From: Palleronia sp. LCG004
GTDB lineage: Bacteria; Pseudomonadota; Alphaproteobacteria; Rhodobacterales; Rhodobacteraceae
Reading direction: 5' to 3'
NCBI RefSeq assembly: GCF_032931615.1
Contig: NZ_CP136759.1
Coordinates: forward strand, 1,612,001 to 1,676,000
Length of the DNA: 64,000 bases
This document shows positions 8,594-15,874 of the stretch, one piece after another. The stretch's first letter is position 1, and each line of letters starts with the position of its first letter. Below the pieces are notes generated by a model, which was not told the origin of the DNA, did not search any database, and worked only from the letters and a program-made list of their open reading frames with translations. Position numbers and translations under genes: made by a program.

Positions 8594-10266
8594 GCGGTTG
8601 CGGTGTCCCATGCCTTCCTGCGGCCCTCGCCGACTTCGGCCCGGCCGAGCGCCATGATCGCGGCGACGGCGCAGTCGATCCGGCCGGATGATTTCTTCTT
8701 GTTCGGCTTGATGTTCTCGGACGCATCCTCGTCGCGATGGACGTTGCCGACATGCCAGGCGAGAACCGGGTTGCCGCCGTGGCGCAGCTCGCCCTTGGCG
8801 ACCTTCTCTTCGAAGCGCTTCATCGGGTTCGACATGCTGACATAGCCTTGCCGATGCTCGACCATCGGGAACCGCCTCTGATCGAGGCGCTTCGCCATGT
8901 AGCTCATGCCCCACGGGTCATAGGCTACTTCTTGCAGGTCGAAATATTCCCGGATCTGCTCAAGCCGATCGCAGATCGCATCCTCGTCGATCGCGCCGCC
9001 GTCATGCACTTCGAGCCAGCCCGCATCGCGCCACGCGATGTATTCCTTTTTCTCGGTCTGCGCGCGGTGGATGAACCCCTTCGGCCCGGAAGGCAGGAAC
9101 GCATAGCAGATCAGGTATGTGATCCGCCCGTCCGGGATCGCCACGACGATCGCGGTCGTGTCGACCTTGCTCGACAGATCGAGCCCGACCCACGCCTTCT
9201 TGCCGCGCAGGCGCTGCATCGTCGCCTCGCCGATCGGCACGGCCATCGCGCCGCCATCCCACGTGTCGCGCGCGATCCAGGACTGCGCGCCTTCGGTCCA
9301 GAGGTTCAGGTGAAACCGCCGGAATGAAGGCATCCCGCCCGCGATCGTCTGCGCCTTCAGAACCGCCGAGCGCAGCTCCGACGACGGCTTCGAGACGTCG
9401 AGATTGGGATTGCCCATCGCCCAGGCGACGGGATCCGCCGGATCGCAATCCTCGGGCGGCTCGGCCACGTAGGCAAAGAACCGATCATCCTCGACGTCGC
9501 CGCGCAGCACCGATTCCGCATAGCCCCGGATCTCGCCGCAAAGCGATCCGCGATCCGCCCCGGCCGTGGTGATCACCCAATCGATCGGCTGGCTGCGCGC
9601 GATCATGGATTCCGTTACCGTGTCGGCCAGCTCGCGATCGGTCCAGCGGTGCATCTCGTCGCGCGCGAGAAAGGACGGGTTGATCCCGTCCGCCGAATTG
9701 CCGTCCCGGCTGAGGCACCGGATCTCGCCTTGCGTTCGCGGGATCTCGATGCTGTCGCGCCAGACCTTCGTGAGCTGGGATAGCGCCGGGCTCTTCTGCA
9801 CCATGCGCTTCATTTCCTTGAAGAGAAGACCCGCCTGGTCGCGCGTCGTCGCGGTGCAGAAGCCCTGCGGTGCGCCCTCGCCGTCGAAAAGCTGCGTGAA
9901 GAGCATCGGCACCGATGTGTCCGTCGTCTTTCCGTTCTTCTTGCCGACCTGGTGATAAGTCGACTTGAACCGGCGCAGGCCGGTCTCGGCAAACTTCCAG
10001 CCGAAGACCGAGCCGTGCCGGAAGACCTGCCACGGTTCGAGCTGCAGCGCATCGCCGGCCTTCTTGCCTGTCGTATGCTTCAGCATGCCGGCAAAGTTGA
10101 TGATCATGTCCGCCGCGGCGCAATCGAAGACGAGACCGCGTTCGTGCCCCGTTTCGAGATCCATCAGGTGGCGTTCGCAGGCCATGCGGACCAGCTCGCC
10201 CGTCACGACATCGCCCTCGACCACGCTTTGCGCGTAGCGTGAGACGGGGTGATCAGCCGGTTGCAC
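8590..10266 (-). CDS. Phage terminase large subunit (HK97 family)
   Basis: 558 residues from a GTG at 10266. Residues 107-115 (VGKKNGKTT) form the Walker A-like loop. FLARDEMH at 199-206 carries the Walker B acidic pair. GLDLSSKVDTTAI at 361-373 starts the RNase H-like nuclease domain. The enzyme packages DNA into proheads and cuts concatemers. It overlaps terS by 14 bases and portal by 4. The overall organisation (HNH, TerS, TerL, portal, protease, capsid) is that of cos-packaging HK97-like phages. Confidence 0.92.
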   Translation of the reverse strand: MQPADHPVSRYAQSVVEGDVVTGELVRMACERHLMDLETGHERGLVFDCAAADMIINFAGMLKHTTGKKAGDALQLEPWQVFRHGSVFGWKFAETGLRRFKSTYHQVGKKNGKTTDTSVPMLFTQLFDGEGAPQGFCTATTRDQAGLLFKEMKRMVQKSPALSQLTKVWRDSIEIPRTQGEIRCLSRDGNSADGINPSFLARDEMHRWTDRELADTVTESMIARSQPIDWVITTAGADRGSLCGEIRGYAESVLRGDVEDDRFFAYVAEPPEDCDPADPVAWAMGNPNLDVSKPSSELRSAVLKAQTIAGGMPSFRRFHLNLWTEGAQSWIARDTWDGGAMAVPIGEATMQRLRGKKAWVGLDLSSKVDTTAIVVAIPDGRITYLICYAFLPSGPKGFIHRAQTEKKEYIAWRDAGWLEVHDGGAIDEDAICDRLEQIREYFDLQEVAYDPWGMSYMAKRLDQRRFPMVEHRQGYVSMSNPMKRFEEKVAKGELRHGGNPVLAWHVGNVHRDEDASENIKPNKKKSSGRIDCAVAAIMALGRAEVGEGRRKAWDTATA

Positions 10267-10702
10267 CGGTGCCTCCGCGAAGCTGCGTCATCAGGTCGTC
10301 GAAGAGATCGCCCTGCCCGCCGCTCTGCATCCTCTGATCGTCCACCGGCGACAGCCCGAAGAGCGCGCTGTCGCGCCGCATCGCGTTCATTGCCTCCGCT
10401 TGGACGGCCACGGCCGGATGCCGCTTCTGCTGTTTGCCGTTCCGCCCCTGAACTTCGTAGAACATGCCCTCGCAATCGATCGTGAAGGTGGCCGCGAGGA
10501 AGTTCGCCACCGACTGGCAGTAGGTCGCGAACTGGTAAACGTGGTGCGGCTCAAGCCGGTCGCGGGCGACGAGATAGGGCGCGAGATCGTCCCAGATCTT
10601 GACCGCCTCGCCCGACAGGAACTCCGGCGCACCAGGGACCGGGCGCGGTGCATCTTCGCGCAGCGGAACCACGTTCTTGAGGCTCGGCTTCGATCCCTTC
10701 AC
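10253..10702 (-). CDS. Phage terminase small subunit, P27 family
   Basis: 149 residues from a GTG at 10702 preceded by a good Shine-Dalgarno (AAGGA, about 10 bases upstream). P27-type features include APEFLSGEAVKIWDDLAPYLVARDRL, YCQSVANFLAA and NGKQQKRHPAVAVQAEAMNAMRR. It recognises the packaging site and recruits TerL. The acidic C-terminus ends in GGTGATG. It lies immediately downstream of the HNH gene and intergenic region, where a cos site is expected. Confidence 0.88.
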   Translation of the reverse strand: MKGSKPSLKNVVPLREDAPRPVPGAPEFLSGEAVKIWDDLAPYLVARDRLEPHHVYQFATYCQSVANFLAATFTIDCEGMFYEVQGRNGKQQKRHPAVAVQAEAMNAMRRDSALFGLSPVDDQRMQSGGQGDLFDDLMTQLRGGTGATG

Positions 10703-10751
10703 GATCTAAATCCTTTCCAAGGTGGGTTTTTACCTTCAATTCGGCGCGCAC

Positions 10752-10789
10752 GAAAAAACAGGTACACCCGCCGCTGTCCTGTGGCGGCG
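10752..10789 (-). terminator. Possible weak terminator after the HNH gene
   Basis: On the minus strand a 6-bp stem (CGCCGC…GCGGCG, 10769-10774 with 10784-10789) lies just past the HNH stop. About ten bases further on comes a run of six T. The distance between stem and T-run makes this a weak candidate; the same interval may also contain the cos region upstream of terS. Confidence 0.3.
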
Positions 10790-11185
10790 TCAGATTTCCG
10801 GATCACCCCCGGTCCCCTTTCCGTGGAAGACCTCGAGTGCCGTCTTTCGGCTGTGGCACCGGTGGCAAAGGCTCTGCCAGTTCGACCGGTCCCAGAACTT
10901 CGACCGATCGCCGCGATGCGGATCGATATGATCGACATCGGTCGCCGCCGTGGTCACGCCGATCTCGGCGCAAGCGACACAGAGCGGATGGTAGGCAAGA
11001 TGCACAAGCCGCGCCGCCCGCCACTTCCGATCGTAGAGCTTCTGCCCCGCGCGCGCCTGACCCGAGGTCTGCGCCTTCGATCGCTGCTCGGTCCGTCGTG
11101 CCCGGGCGCTGGCGTCATGCGAGGCACAACGCGATGCGCCGGGCTCGGCGAGATCCTCGCAGCCGGGGGATGAACATATTTTCAT
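10790..11185 (-). CDS. Phage HNH endonuclease (packaging-associated)
   Basis: 131 residues. The HNH core is clear near the C-terminus: DVDHIDPHRGDRSKFWDRSN, then NWQSLCHRCHSRKT, with the two Cys of a zinc-binding CxxC (LCHRCH). An N-terminal CSSPGCEDLAEPGASRC segment offers further Cys residues. HNH proteins adjacent to terminase genes are needed for cos cleavage in HK97-type phages, and the position here agrees. The gene is preceded by about 160 bases without a gene. Confidence 0.88.
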   Translation of the reverse strand: MKICSSPGCEDLAEPGASRCASHDASARARRTEQRSKAQTSGQARAGQKLYDRKWRAARLVHLAYHPLCVACAEIGVTTAATDVDHIDPHRGDRSKFWDRSNWQSLCHRCHSRKTALEVFHGKGTGGDPEI

Positions 11186-11344
11186 TGCAGTAGCACTGGC
11201 AGTTACCGCGAGCCGTCTGGCCTTGGGGGTAGCTGCGGGGGTCCGCGGTGTTGCCCTTCCGACGCGTGGCGTCGTGATTACCTCGTTGGCAGGGACCGCA
11301 TTGGATCGTCCTGCATCGGCTCTAGCAGAGCGTGAGTCGCACGG

Positions 11345-11983
11345 TCAAGCGCGCCTCTCCAAATGATGGGCTGGCATCTCGACCTCCTGCTCGCGGCCGA
11401 GCAGCGATATCAGCACGCGCACCGACGGCCCGCCGACCGACACGACCCGCACGTCGAGTCCGTCGAGCGGTCCGACCGCGACACGCGCCTCGTCTCCCTC
11501 ACCGAACTCGGAATAGCTGCGCATGTAGCGATGCGCCTCCGGTGCCAGCCGTCCACCACCGAAGCGGTTCATCAGGTCCACGATCTCGCGCTCGGGCACG
11601 CGCATGGGTCTGCCGGCCGAGCCCATGATATCGACCACGCCGATCTCGACCAGCTTCCCCCACTCCATGCCGCCCCGCGATCCGACGAACATCCATCCCG
11701 TCAACAGCGGGTTCGCGACAAGGACCTTCTCGCTGAACCGGTTCGGACGCCGCCACACGCGATCGGCCGGAACGAAGACCTCGAAGCCCGCCCTGCGCAA
11801 CAGCATCTCGTGCACGAATTCCTCGCGACCGGTCTGAGGCACTGCGCGCTGTCGCCGGGATCCGTCCCGTGCTCGATAGGTCTCAAAGATGCAGCCAGCG
11901 CGGACCTTGCGCCGGGACGCGCGCGGCGGGCGCATGCGGACGGCATACCAGTCGACGGGCGCGAACTTTTCGTGACGTGCCAT
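11345..11983 (-). CDS. NusG-like transcription elongation/antitermination protein of the prophage
   Basis: 212 residues, start ATG at 11983 two bases after the upstream stop. The N-terminal domain has the NGN pattern: DWYAVRMRP, then EEFVHEMLLRRAGFEVFVPADRVWRR, NPLLTGWMFVG and WGKLVEIGVVDIMG. The C-terminal ~60 residues form a KOW domain (FGEGDEARVAVGPLDGLDVRVV and ISLLGREQEVEMPAHHLE). About 40 residues are inserted between WYAVR and the first NGN helix compared with housekeeping NusG. A specialised NusG paralogue (RfaH/LoaP-like) encoded just before the packaging and structural genes suggests control of late transcription by processive antitermination. The function is inferred. Confidence 0.82.
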   Translation of the reverse strand: MARHEKFAPVDWYAVRMRPPRASRRKVRAGCIFETYRARDGSRRQRAVPQTGREEFVHEMLLRRAGFEVFVPADRVWRRPNRFSEKVLVANPLLTGWMFVGSRGGMEWGKLVEIGVVDIMGSAGRPMRVPEREIVDLMNRFGGGRLAPEAHRYMRSYSEFGEGDEARVAVGPLDGLDVRVVSVGGPSVRVLISLLGREQEVEMPAHHLERRA

Positions 11984-11985
11984 GA

Positions 11986-12555
11986 TCAGCCCCCCAACTC
12001 CGCGATAGTTGCACACTTGCGCAACGCGTCATGCCGCTCGGACCGCCACCGGGCATCCGCAGGGGGCAAGGTCCCGTCGCGCGCCTGCCGCATGTCGAGG
12101 CTTTCGAGCTTGCGCGCCTCGGCCGTTCCGGCATCGCGCACCTTCCCGACGACGAACGGCGTGGGCCAGCGCCGCCCGCGCCTGACCTCGGCAAGCAACT
12201 CGACCGACCACCCCTCTTCGATAGACCGACGCCCAAGATCGTGCGCGAACACGGCCCGGATCAGCGGCGAGGCCCCGTCGCCCGGCGGCTCGATCTGCCC
12301 GGCCCAGCCAAGGATAAGGTTGGCGATCGGCATGCGATCCTTGTCCTTCCCGCCGGGATTAGCAGCGACCTGCTCTTCGAGGGCGGCAAGGCTCGTGTCG
12401 CTCATGTAGGCCAGCCGCGCGCAGAGATCCTCGACCATTGCATCGAACTCGGCCCGGGTCAGGCTCGACGGCTTGGCGAGGCCCCGTCGCTTCAGCGGTT
12501 CGATCAGCAGCTTGCGGACGTTCCGCTCGCCTTCGCCCTGCTCTTTGCTGTCCAT
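11986..12555 (-). CDS. Prophage protein of unknown function upstream of the NusG-like gene
   Basis: 189 residues, mostly helical and charged. I do not recognise the family. Visible blocks are LTRAEFDAMVEDLCARLAYMSDTSLAALEEQVAANPGG, a hydrophobic helix with ANLILGWAGQ, and a C-terminal segment with RWRSERHDALRKCATIAELGG. There is no signal peptide or membrane segment. It is separated by two bases from the NusG-like gene, so the two are probably co-translated and may work together. Confidence 0.65.
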   Translation of the reverse strand: MDSKEQGEGERNVRKLLIEPLKRRGLAKPSSLTRAEFDAMVEDLCARLAYMSDTSLAALEEQVAANPGGKDKDRMPIANLILGWAGQIEPPGDGASPLIRAVFAHDLGRRSIEEGWSVELLAEVRRGRRWPTPFVVGKVRDAGTAEARKLESLDMRQARDGTLPPADARWRSERHDALRKCATIAELGG

Positions 12556-12665
12556 CGCAATCGCTCCTTTCTCAGCCTGCTAAGCTTGCAAGCACCGGCG
12601 ACCACGAACTCTGGGCGGGACCGGAACCTGTATTGTCATGTTCTTGTCCTTGTCATTGTCGACGC

Positions 12666-12735
12666 GGACAGAATTGGCCTGAAAGCGGACTGTCCCATTC
12701 CGTCCCGGTTTGGGTTAGGACTGTCCGCAGGACAG
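12666..12735. repeat. Cluster of GGACAG/CTGTCC motifs in a 196-bp intergenic gap
   Basis: GGACAG at 12666-12671, GGACTGTCC at 12687-12695, GGACTGTCC at 12718-12726 and GGACAG at 12730-12735. The last two combine into the perfect inverted repeat CTGTCC-GCA-GGACAG at 12721-12735. The gap lies directly downstream of the replication-type gene on the minus strand. Iterons of a replication origin, a regulator binding array or an RNA hairpin are all possible. Confidence 0.5.
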
Positions 12736-12751
12736 AAATATTCATTTCCTG

Positions 12752-13387
12752 TCAGTTCATTGGGCCGTGATCCTTACTCGCATCGACTTCCATCGCACGC
12801 TTGACCCACTCAATAGTCCGATTGCCTCGCGGGTCGCAGTACTCGCGCAGCCAGGTGTCGAGGCGCTCCAAAACGCCCGGATCCTCGGCCATGCGCCGCG
12901 ACCCGCCAGCCTTGCGGATCGCATCGGACAACCGTGCCTGTCGCTTCCGCTCCGCCCCCTTCGTCGCGGCCAGCTTGTTGCGATCGCGTCGCTCCATCGC
13001 ATCAACCACGACCTCTAAGACGGTCTCGTGCATCAAGCGTACCTGATTGCCGCAGAGGCAACGGTGCCACTTGTATAATGGAGAGATCTCTCGCGCCCTG
13101 AGACCTTGCCAGGTACGGAGGTCGAGCCCGAGAAGTGCCGCAAGTTCGGCGTCGTCATCGGGAAGCGTTCCGACCGGCGTCTGCTTTTGCGCAAAGCACC
13201 AGAGATCGATGCCATATGCGCGGACCTCTGGATCGGCTAGCAGACGGAACCGGCTGTTGAGAAACCGATCATGGTGAAATGTGAACCAAAAATGGCTCGT
13301 CAGGCGCGCATCGACTTCCATCGGGTATTCCGGCAGATCATCGACCGTCATCAAGCCGCCAGCGAGAGCCTCAAGCTTTTGGCTCAT
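12752..13387 (-). CDS. Probable phage replication-module protein (YdaU/DUF1376-like)
   Basis: 211 residues; start ATG at 13387 overlaps the upstream TGA (ATGA). The N-terminal ~110 residues contain LTSHFWFTFHHDRFLNSRFRLLADPEVRAYGIDLWCFAQKQTPVGTLPDDDAELAALLGLDLRTWQGL. This resembles the winged-helix N-domains of phage replication initiators and YdaU-type proteins (small protein, 'PVGTLPDDD'-type linker). A lysine/arginine-rich helix and a C-terminal domain follow. A role in initiating prophage replication is suggested by position and resemblance, not shown. It is the last gene of the ATGA-coupled early operon. Confidence 0.55.
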   Translation of the reverse strand: MSQKLEALAGGLMTVDDLPEYPMEVDARLTSHFWFTFHHDRFLNSRFRLLADPEVRAYGIDLWCFAQKQTPVGTLPDDDAELAALLGLDLRTWQGLRAREISPLYKWHRCLCGNQVRLMHETVLEVVVDAMERRDRNKLAATKGAERKRQARLSDAIRKAGGSRRMAEDPGVLERLDTWLREYCDPRGNRTIEWVKRAMEVDASKDHGPMN

Positions 13388-13707
13388 GCTCGGCTCCGAG
13401 GATTTGGCTTCACAGCCTGCGGTCGCTGGATCGAAAGCCGTTCGCGCGCGTATGCCGAATCGGCCTCGCACTGGCGGTAAAAGGCCATCACTCGATCGGG
13501 CTGGAAGCCGGCTAAGTCACAGACCTCGTGAAAGTCGCGTGATCCCGGCCAATGTTCGGCCCACGGACTGACACGAGTGTTTGCTCCCATTCCCAGTGCC
13601 TCGCGCAATGACTCGAGAAGCACGGCACACCAAAGCGCTCGGAACGGGTCGAGGTCGGAGGGCATCCCGAATGTGGCGAGACCTGACGGTGCGCTCCGAC
13701 CGCTCAT
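13384..13707 (-). CDS. Small prophage early protein, unknown
   Basis: 107 residues. Start ATG at 13707 overlaps the preceding 44-codon ORF by four bases. The sequence contains PSDLDPFRALWCAVLLESLREALGM and SRDFHEVCDLAGFQPDRVMAFYRQCEAD, which looks like a compact helical protein. No catalytic motif is evident. Resemblance to conserved hypothetical proteins of Rhodobacterales prophages is only an impression. Confidence 0.6.
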   Translation of the reverse strand: MSGRSAPSGLATFGMPSDLDPFRALWCAVLLESLREALGMGANTRVSPWAEHWPGSRDFHEVCDLAGFQPDRVMAFYRQCEADSAYARERLSIQRPQAVKPNPRSRA

Positions 13708-13838
13708 GAGACCCCACCCTTCTCGCCAGAGTCCGGCGGCAGAATGCCCAGCAGCCGCGCGACCCGGTCGCGCATCGGCGAACTCAGACCGCGAGCAACC
13801 GCGCGCAGTATCCGCATGTCGATCTCGTCCGGCGTCAT
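13704..13838 (-). CDS. 44-residue prophage peptide in coupled early operon
   Basis: ATG at 13838 and TGA at 13704-13706 encode MTPDEIDMRILRAVARGLSS and then PMRDRVARLLGIL…, an amphipathic helical peptide. It is linked by ATGA overlaps to both neighbours, which is the main evidence that it is translated. No function is assigned. Confidence 0.55.
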   Translation of the reverse strand: MTPDEIDMRILRAVARGLSSPMRDRVARLLGILPPDSGEKGGVS

Positions 13839-14065
13839 GCCGCCCCCAGCTGCTGAGGCGAGTGCGCGCGCATCGCGTGATCTGTCGCAAAGCGGTCAAT
13901 GTCCTCGGCTCGCTCGAACCGGATAGGCCACCGGGCGGTCCTGCAGACGTGACGCACGTGCGAAGCGGAAAGCTGCAGCTCCGACGCGATCTCGGCAGCG
14001 GTGCAATCCCAGCGGACTGACTGGCCTGCGCGCCAAATGAGAAACCGGGTTGCCCGCGCGCTCAT
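13835..14065 (-). CDS. Small helix-turn-helix prophage protein
   Basis: 76 residues. TAAEIASELQLSASHVRHVCRTARWPIR forms a recognisable helix-turn-helix, similar to small phage regulators and recombination directionality factors. Start ATG at 14065 overlaps the preceding stop (ATGA); the stop overlaps the next start at 13838. It may be a DNA-binding regulator of the early region. Confidence 0.6.
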   Translation of the reverse strand: MSARATRFLIWRAGQSVRWDCTAAEIASELQLSASHVRHVCRTARWPIRFERAEDIDRFATDHAMRAHSPQQLGAA

Positions 14066-14178
14066 AGCGGAACGACCCATACAACCAGCGCCCAGGCGAA
14101 GCAGACGCACCACGTCATGCCCGCAGCGACAATCACGAGCGCGAGCATCCGCGCCGAAGGTTCCGGACCGCACCGCAT
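14062..14178 (-). CDS. 38-residue prophage membrane peptide
   Basis: The peptide has one hydrophobic segment (MLALVIVAAGMTWCVCFAWA…) spanning most of its length, so it is probably a single-pass inner-membrane peptide. It is coupled to both neighbours by TGATG and ATGA overlaps. Small membrane proteins of early phage operons sometimes block superinfection or sense the membrane; nothing here selects between options. Confidence 0.5.
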   Translation of the reverse strand: MRCGPEPSARMLALVIVAAGMTWCVCFAWALVVWVVPL

Positions 14179-14303
14179 CACTGCGCGCCCCGTGCAAGCC
14201 GGAAGAAAACTTCCGCGCGTTCTTCGTGAGCGCATGCCTTGCGGCGAGCCATTCTGGCCCGCGCTTGACAAAGACGCCCGCGGATATGCCACCACCACCG
14301 CAT
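14178..14303 (-). CDS. 41-residue basic prophage peptide
   Basis: MRWWWHIRGRLCQARARMAR and 21 further residues: strongly basic, with an N-terminal Trp cluster. Start ATG at 14303 overlaps the upstream TGA and its own TGA overlaps the next ATG (TGATG at both ends). The translation-coupled position is the main evidence. Function unknown. Confidence 0.45.
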   Translation of the reverse strand: MRWWWHIRGRLCQARARMARRKACAHEERAEVFFRLARGAQ

Positions 14304-14629
14304 CAATCCCCCTCGATCTTTCTGATCACGACCTCGGCCCCGGCGATCGCCATTACGGCCAGCAGGTAATCGGCACGCGGCGTATGCGTCCCGCGCAGCC
14401 AGTTGCGGACCTGTCGTTCTGACACGTCCAGCACGGGTGCGGCCCGTGCGGCGAGCGCATGCTCGGATGGTGCAGGAAATGCGCGCCAAAGCATGCGAAT
14501 AAAGAATGTGCCCGCGTCACGGGCCGCGTCTGTCGAATTGGAAGGAAACTTCATCGGCTCGCCCCTACTGTGATGGTTGTGCAGACCATCTGTAGAAACA
14601 GCGGAGGAAGGAGCGGGCGCGGCACTCAT
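14303..14629 (-). CDS. Small prophage DNA-binding protein (HTH)
   Basis: 108 residues if it starts at 14629, where the ATG overlaps the cro-like stop (ATGA); 83 residues if it starts at the internal ATG at 14554. LDVSERQVRNWLRGTHTPRADYLLAVMAIAG is a helix-turn-helix of the type seen in small phage transcriptional regulators. The uniform ATGA coupling of this operon favours the longer form. Confidence 0.6.
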   Translation of the reverse strand: MSAAPAPSSAVSTDGLHNHHSRGEPMKFPSNSTDAARDAGTFFIRMLWRAFPAPSEHALAARAAPVLDVSERQVRNWLRGTHTPRADYLLAVMAIAGAEVVIRKIEGD

Positions 14630-14892
14630 GCAGCGCCCGTTGTCATTTGAGAGGTTGGATGAACAACGTCTTCAAGTCCGACGACATTGGCTGCCGTTGC
14701 CGGCAGGAACGAGAACTGATCGGGACTGCATGGCAGGCCGATCCTCGCACACTCGTGTTTGACGACGAGATACCACTTTGCCGGAAGCTGACCCTTGACG
14801 ACTGCGTTGCTAATGGCCTTTCGGCCAACCCCGAGCTTCGCGCCAAGGTTCTCACGTCCGATCGTATCTATCATTTGTCGGATACCGCACAT
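14626..14892 (-). CDS. Cro-like repressor
   Basis: 88 residues from the ATG at 14892, with an AAAGG Shine-Dalgarno eight bases upstream. TIGRENLGAKLGVGRKAISNAVVKGQLPAKWYLVVKHECA is a Cro/CI-type helix-turn-helix followed by the short wing typical of Cro-like proteins. It is transcribed divergently from the XRE repressor at 14981, and a perfect palindrome lies between them. By analogy it would switch the phage to lytic growth by shutting off the repressor. Confidence 0.7.
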   Translation of the reverse strand: MCGIRQMIDTIGRENLGAKLGVGRKAISNAVVKGQLPAKWYLVVKHECARIGLPCSPDQFSFLPATAANVVGLEDVVHPTSQMTTGAA

Positions 14893-14904
14893 GCATCAGA
14901 CCTT

Positions 14905-14923
14905 TTTCCATATTTTATGGAAA
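14905..14923. promoter_or_regulatory. Operator O1 between cro-like and repressor genes
   Basis: Perfect palindrome TTTCCATA-TTT-TATGGAAA containing the core CCAT-N5-ATGG (14908-14920). On the minus strand TTGACT lies at 14928-14923 and the central TAAAAT could serve as a -10 for the leftward early promoter, so a bound repressor would block it. The same core recurs at 15822-15834 and 15852-15864. Confidence 0.65.
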
Positions 14924-14980
14924 GTCAACATCCATCGCGAGGAAGTTTAAATGGGCACGATGAGCGCGTAGCCTCTTAGA

Positions 14981-15355
14981 ATGGACTTCATGACCAAAGA
15001 TGCGCTTGCTAGGCGCGCAGATGCTGGCCTCTCTGCTTGTGCGGTCCGGCTCATTGCCGCGCGAAAGGTCACGGGGCTAGCGAGTGGTGAGCTGGCGGGA
15101 CGATGTGGGGTCAGTCCGACAGCCTACAGCAATATGGAGCGAGGTTTGTCATTCCCAAACCGGCCGGTGATGCTGGAGCTTCACCGATCCCATCGAATTG
15201 ACTTCAACTTCATGATCTACGGCGATTATGCGCAGCTGCCTGGCGACGTTCAGAACGCGCTCTTCGAAGCCTTGCCTGCCGCAGCGAATGAATGGGATCG
15301 CAAATCCAATTCAGGTCGAGACCGGCCCCGCGGGCGCACTTCAAAACAGGCATGA
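14981..15355 (+). CDS. Prophage XRE-family repressor (CI-like)
   Basis: 124 residues from the ATG at 14981; an alternative ATG is at 14990. The helix-turn-helix LIAARKVTGLASGELAGRCGVSPTAYSNMERGLSFPNRPVMLEL is canonical for XRE proteins. There is no Ser/Lys autoprotease domain, so induction would not follow the LexA-type cleavage route. The short C-terminal region may dimerise. It is divergent from the cro-like gene across operator O1 and followed by the HIRAN gene. Confidence 0.75.
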   Translation: MDFMTKDALARRADAGLSACAVRLIAARKVTGLASGELAGRCGVSPTAYSNMERGLSFPNRPVMLELHRSHRIDFNFMIYGDYAQLPGDVQNALFEALPAAANEWDRKSNSGRDRPRGRTSKQA

Positions 15356-15425
15356 CTAAGCACAAAGTGAACGAGAACATAAGTGGAACGATAGCGCAAT
15401 CGGTCCAAGCTGAGAAGGATTTTCT

Positions 15426-15827
15426 ATGCTTCGCTTTTTCCGTCGCAGAAAGCCCAGACTGAAGACCACCACAGGCTTCAACTGCCCCGTTGCCGGCACC
15501 AGCTACTATCAAGAGAACATCGAGGCTGCAGTCGGCGGTAAGATCGAGGGCGGCCATGGGACAATTGTAGACGCCGTCCTCCGCCTCGATGACAAGAATG
15601 AGCACGATGAGAACGCTGTTGCTGTACTCATCCACCGCAAACAGGTCGGGTTTCTGTCGCGAAAAGACGCGGTAGCGCTTCGCTCTGCAATCACCGACCG
15701 CACCGGCGACATGCGTGTGAAAGCCCGCGTTTCGGGCGGCTGGAGCAAGTCAGAGCTTGATTCGGATGAGGGATACTTCGGCATAAAACTTGCCATCGCA
15801 CGCCCACCCAAGCTTATTGATCCATAA
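15426..15827 (+). CDS. Stand-alone HIRAN-domain protein
   Basis: 133 residues with a good AAGGA Shine-Dalgarno. After a basic N-terminus (MLRFFRRRKPRLK), residues ~17-110 match the HIRAN pattern: FNCPVAGTSYYQENIEA, VLRLDDKNEHDENAVAVLIHRKQVGFLSRKDAVAL. HIRAN domains bind DNA 3' ends or damaged DNA and are usually fused to helicases or nucleases; here the domain stands alone. It lies in the lysogenic orientation behind the repressor, so it may be expressed in the lysogen. Its TAA lies inside operator O2. Confidence 0.72.
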   Translation: MLRFFRRRKPRLKTTTGFNCPVAGTSYYQENIEAAVGGKIEGGHGTIVDAVLRLDDKNEHDENAVAVLIHRKQVGFLSRKDAVALRSAITDRTGDMRVKARVSGGWSKSELDSDEGYFGIKLAIARPPKLIDP

Positions 15828-15836
15828 ATTATGGAT
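15820..15836. promoter_or_regulatory. Operator O2
   Basis: Perfect palindrome ATCCATAA-A-TTATGGAT with core CCAT-AAATT-ATGG (15822-15834), matching O1. It overlaps the HIRAN stop codon. The centre-to-centre distance to O3 is 30 bp, about three helical turns. Confidence 0.6.
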
Positions 15837-15851
15837 TATGAGGTAGCTTTT

Positions 15852-15864
15852 CCATTTTAGATGG
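15852..15864. promoter_or_regulatory. Operator O3
   Basis: CCAT-TTTAG-ATGG, the same 13-bp architecture as O1 and O2, within the AT-rich stretch upstream of the gene at 15896. It probably overlaps the promoter of the GapR/excision operon. Confidence 0.55.
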
Positions 15865-15874
15865 ATTACGTACT

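Noticed and set aside
11260..11274. CGACGC-GTG-GCGTCG hairpin between the HNH and NusG-like genes as an antitermination or terminator site
   Set aside because: Only a 6-bp stem without a T-run and no family of similar sites in the window; kept as a possible location to inspect with the NusG-like gene, not as a feature.
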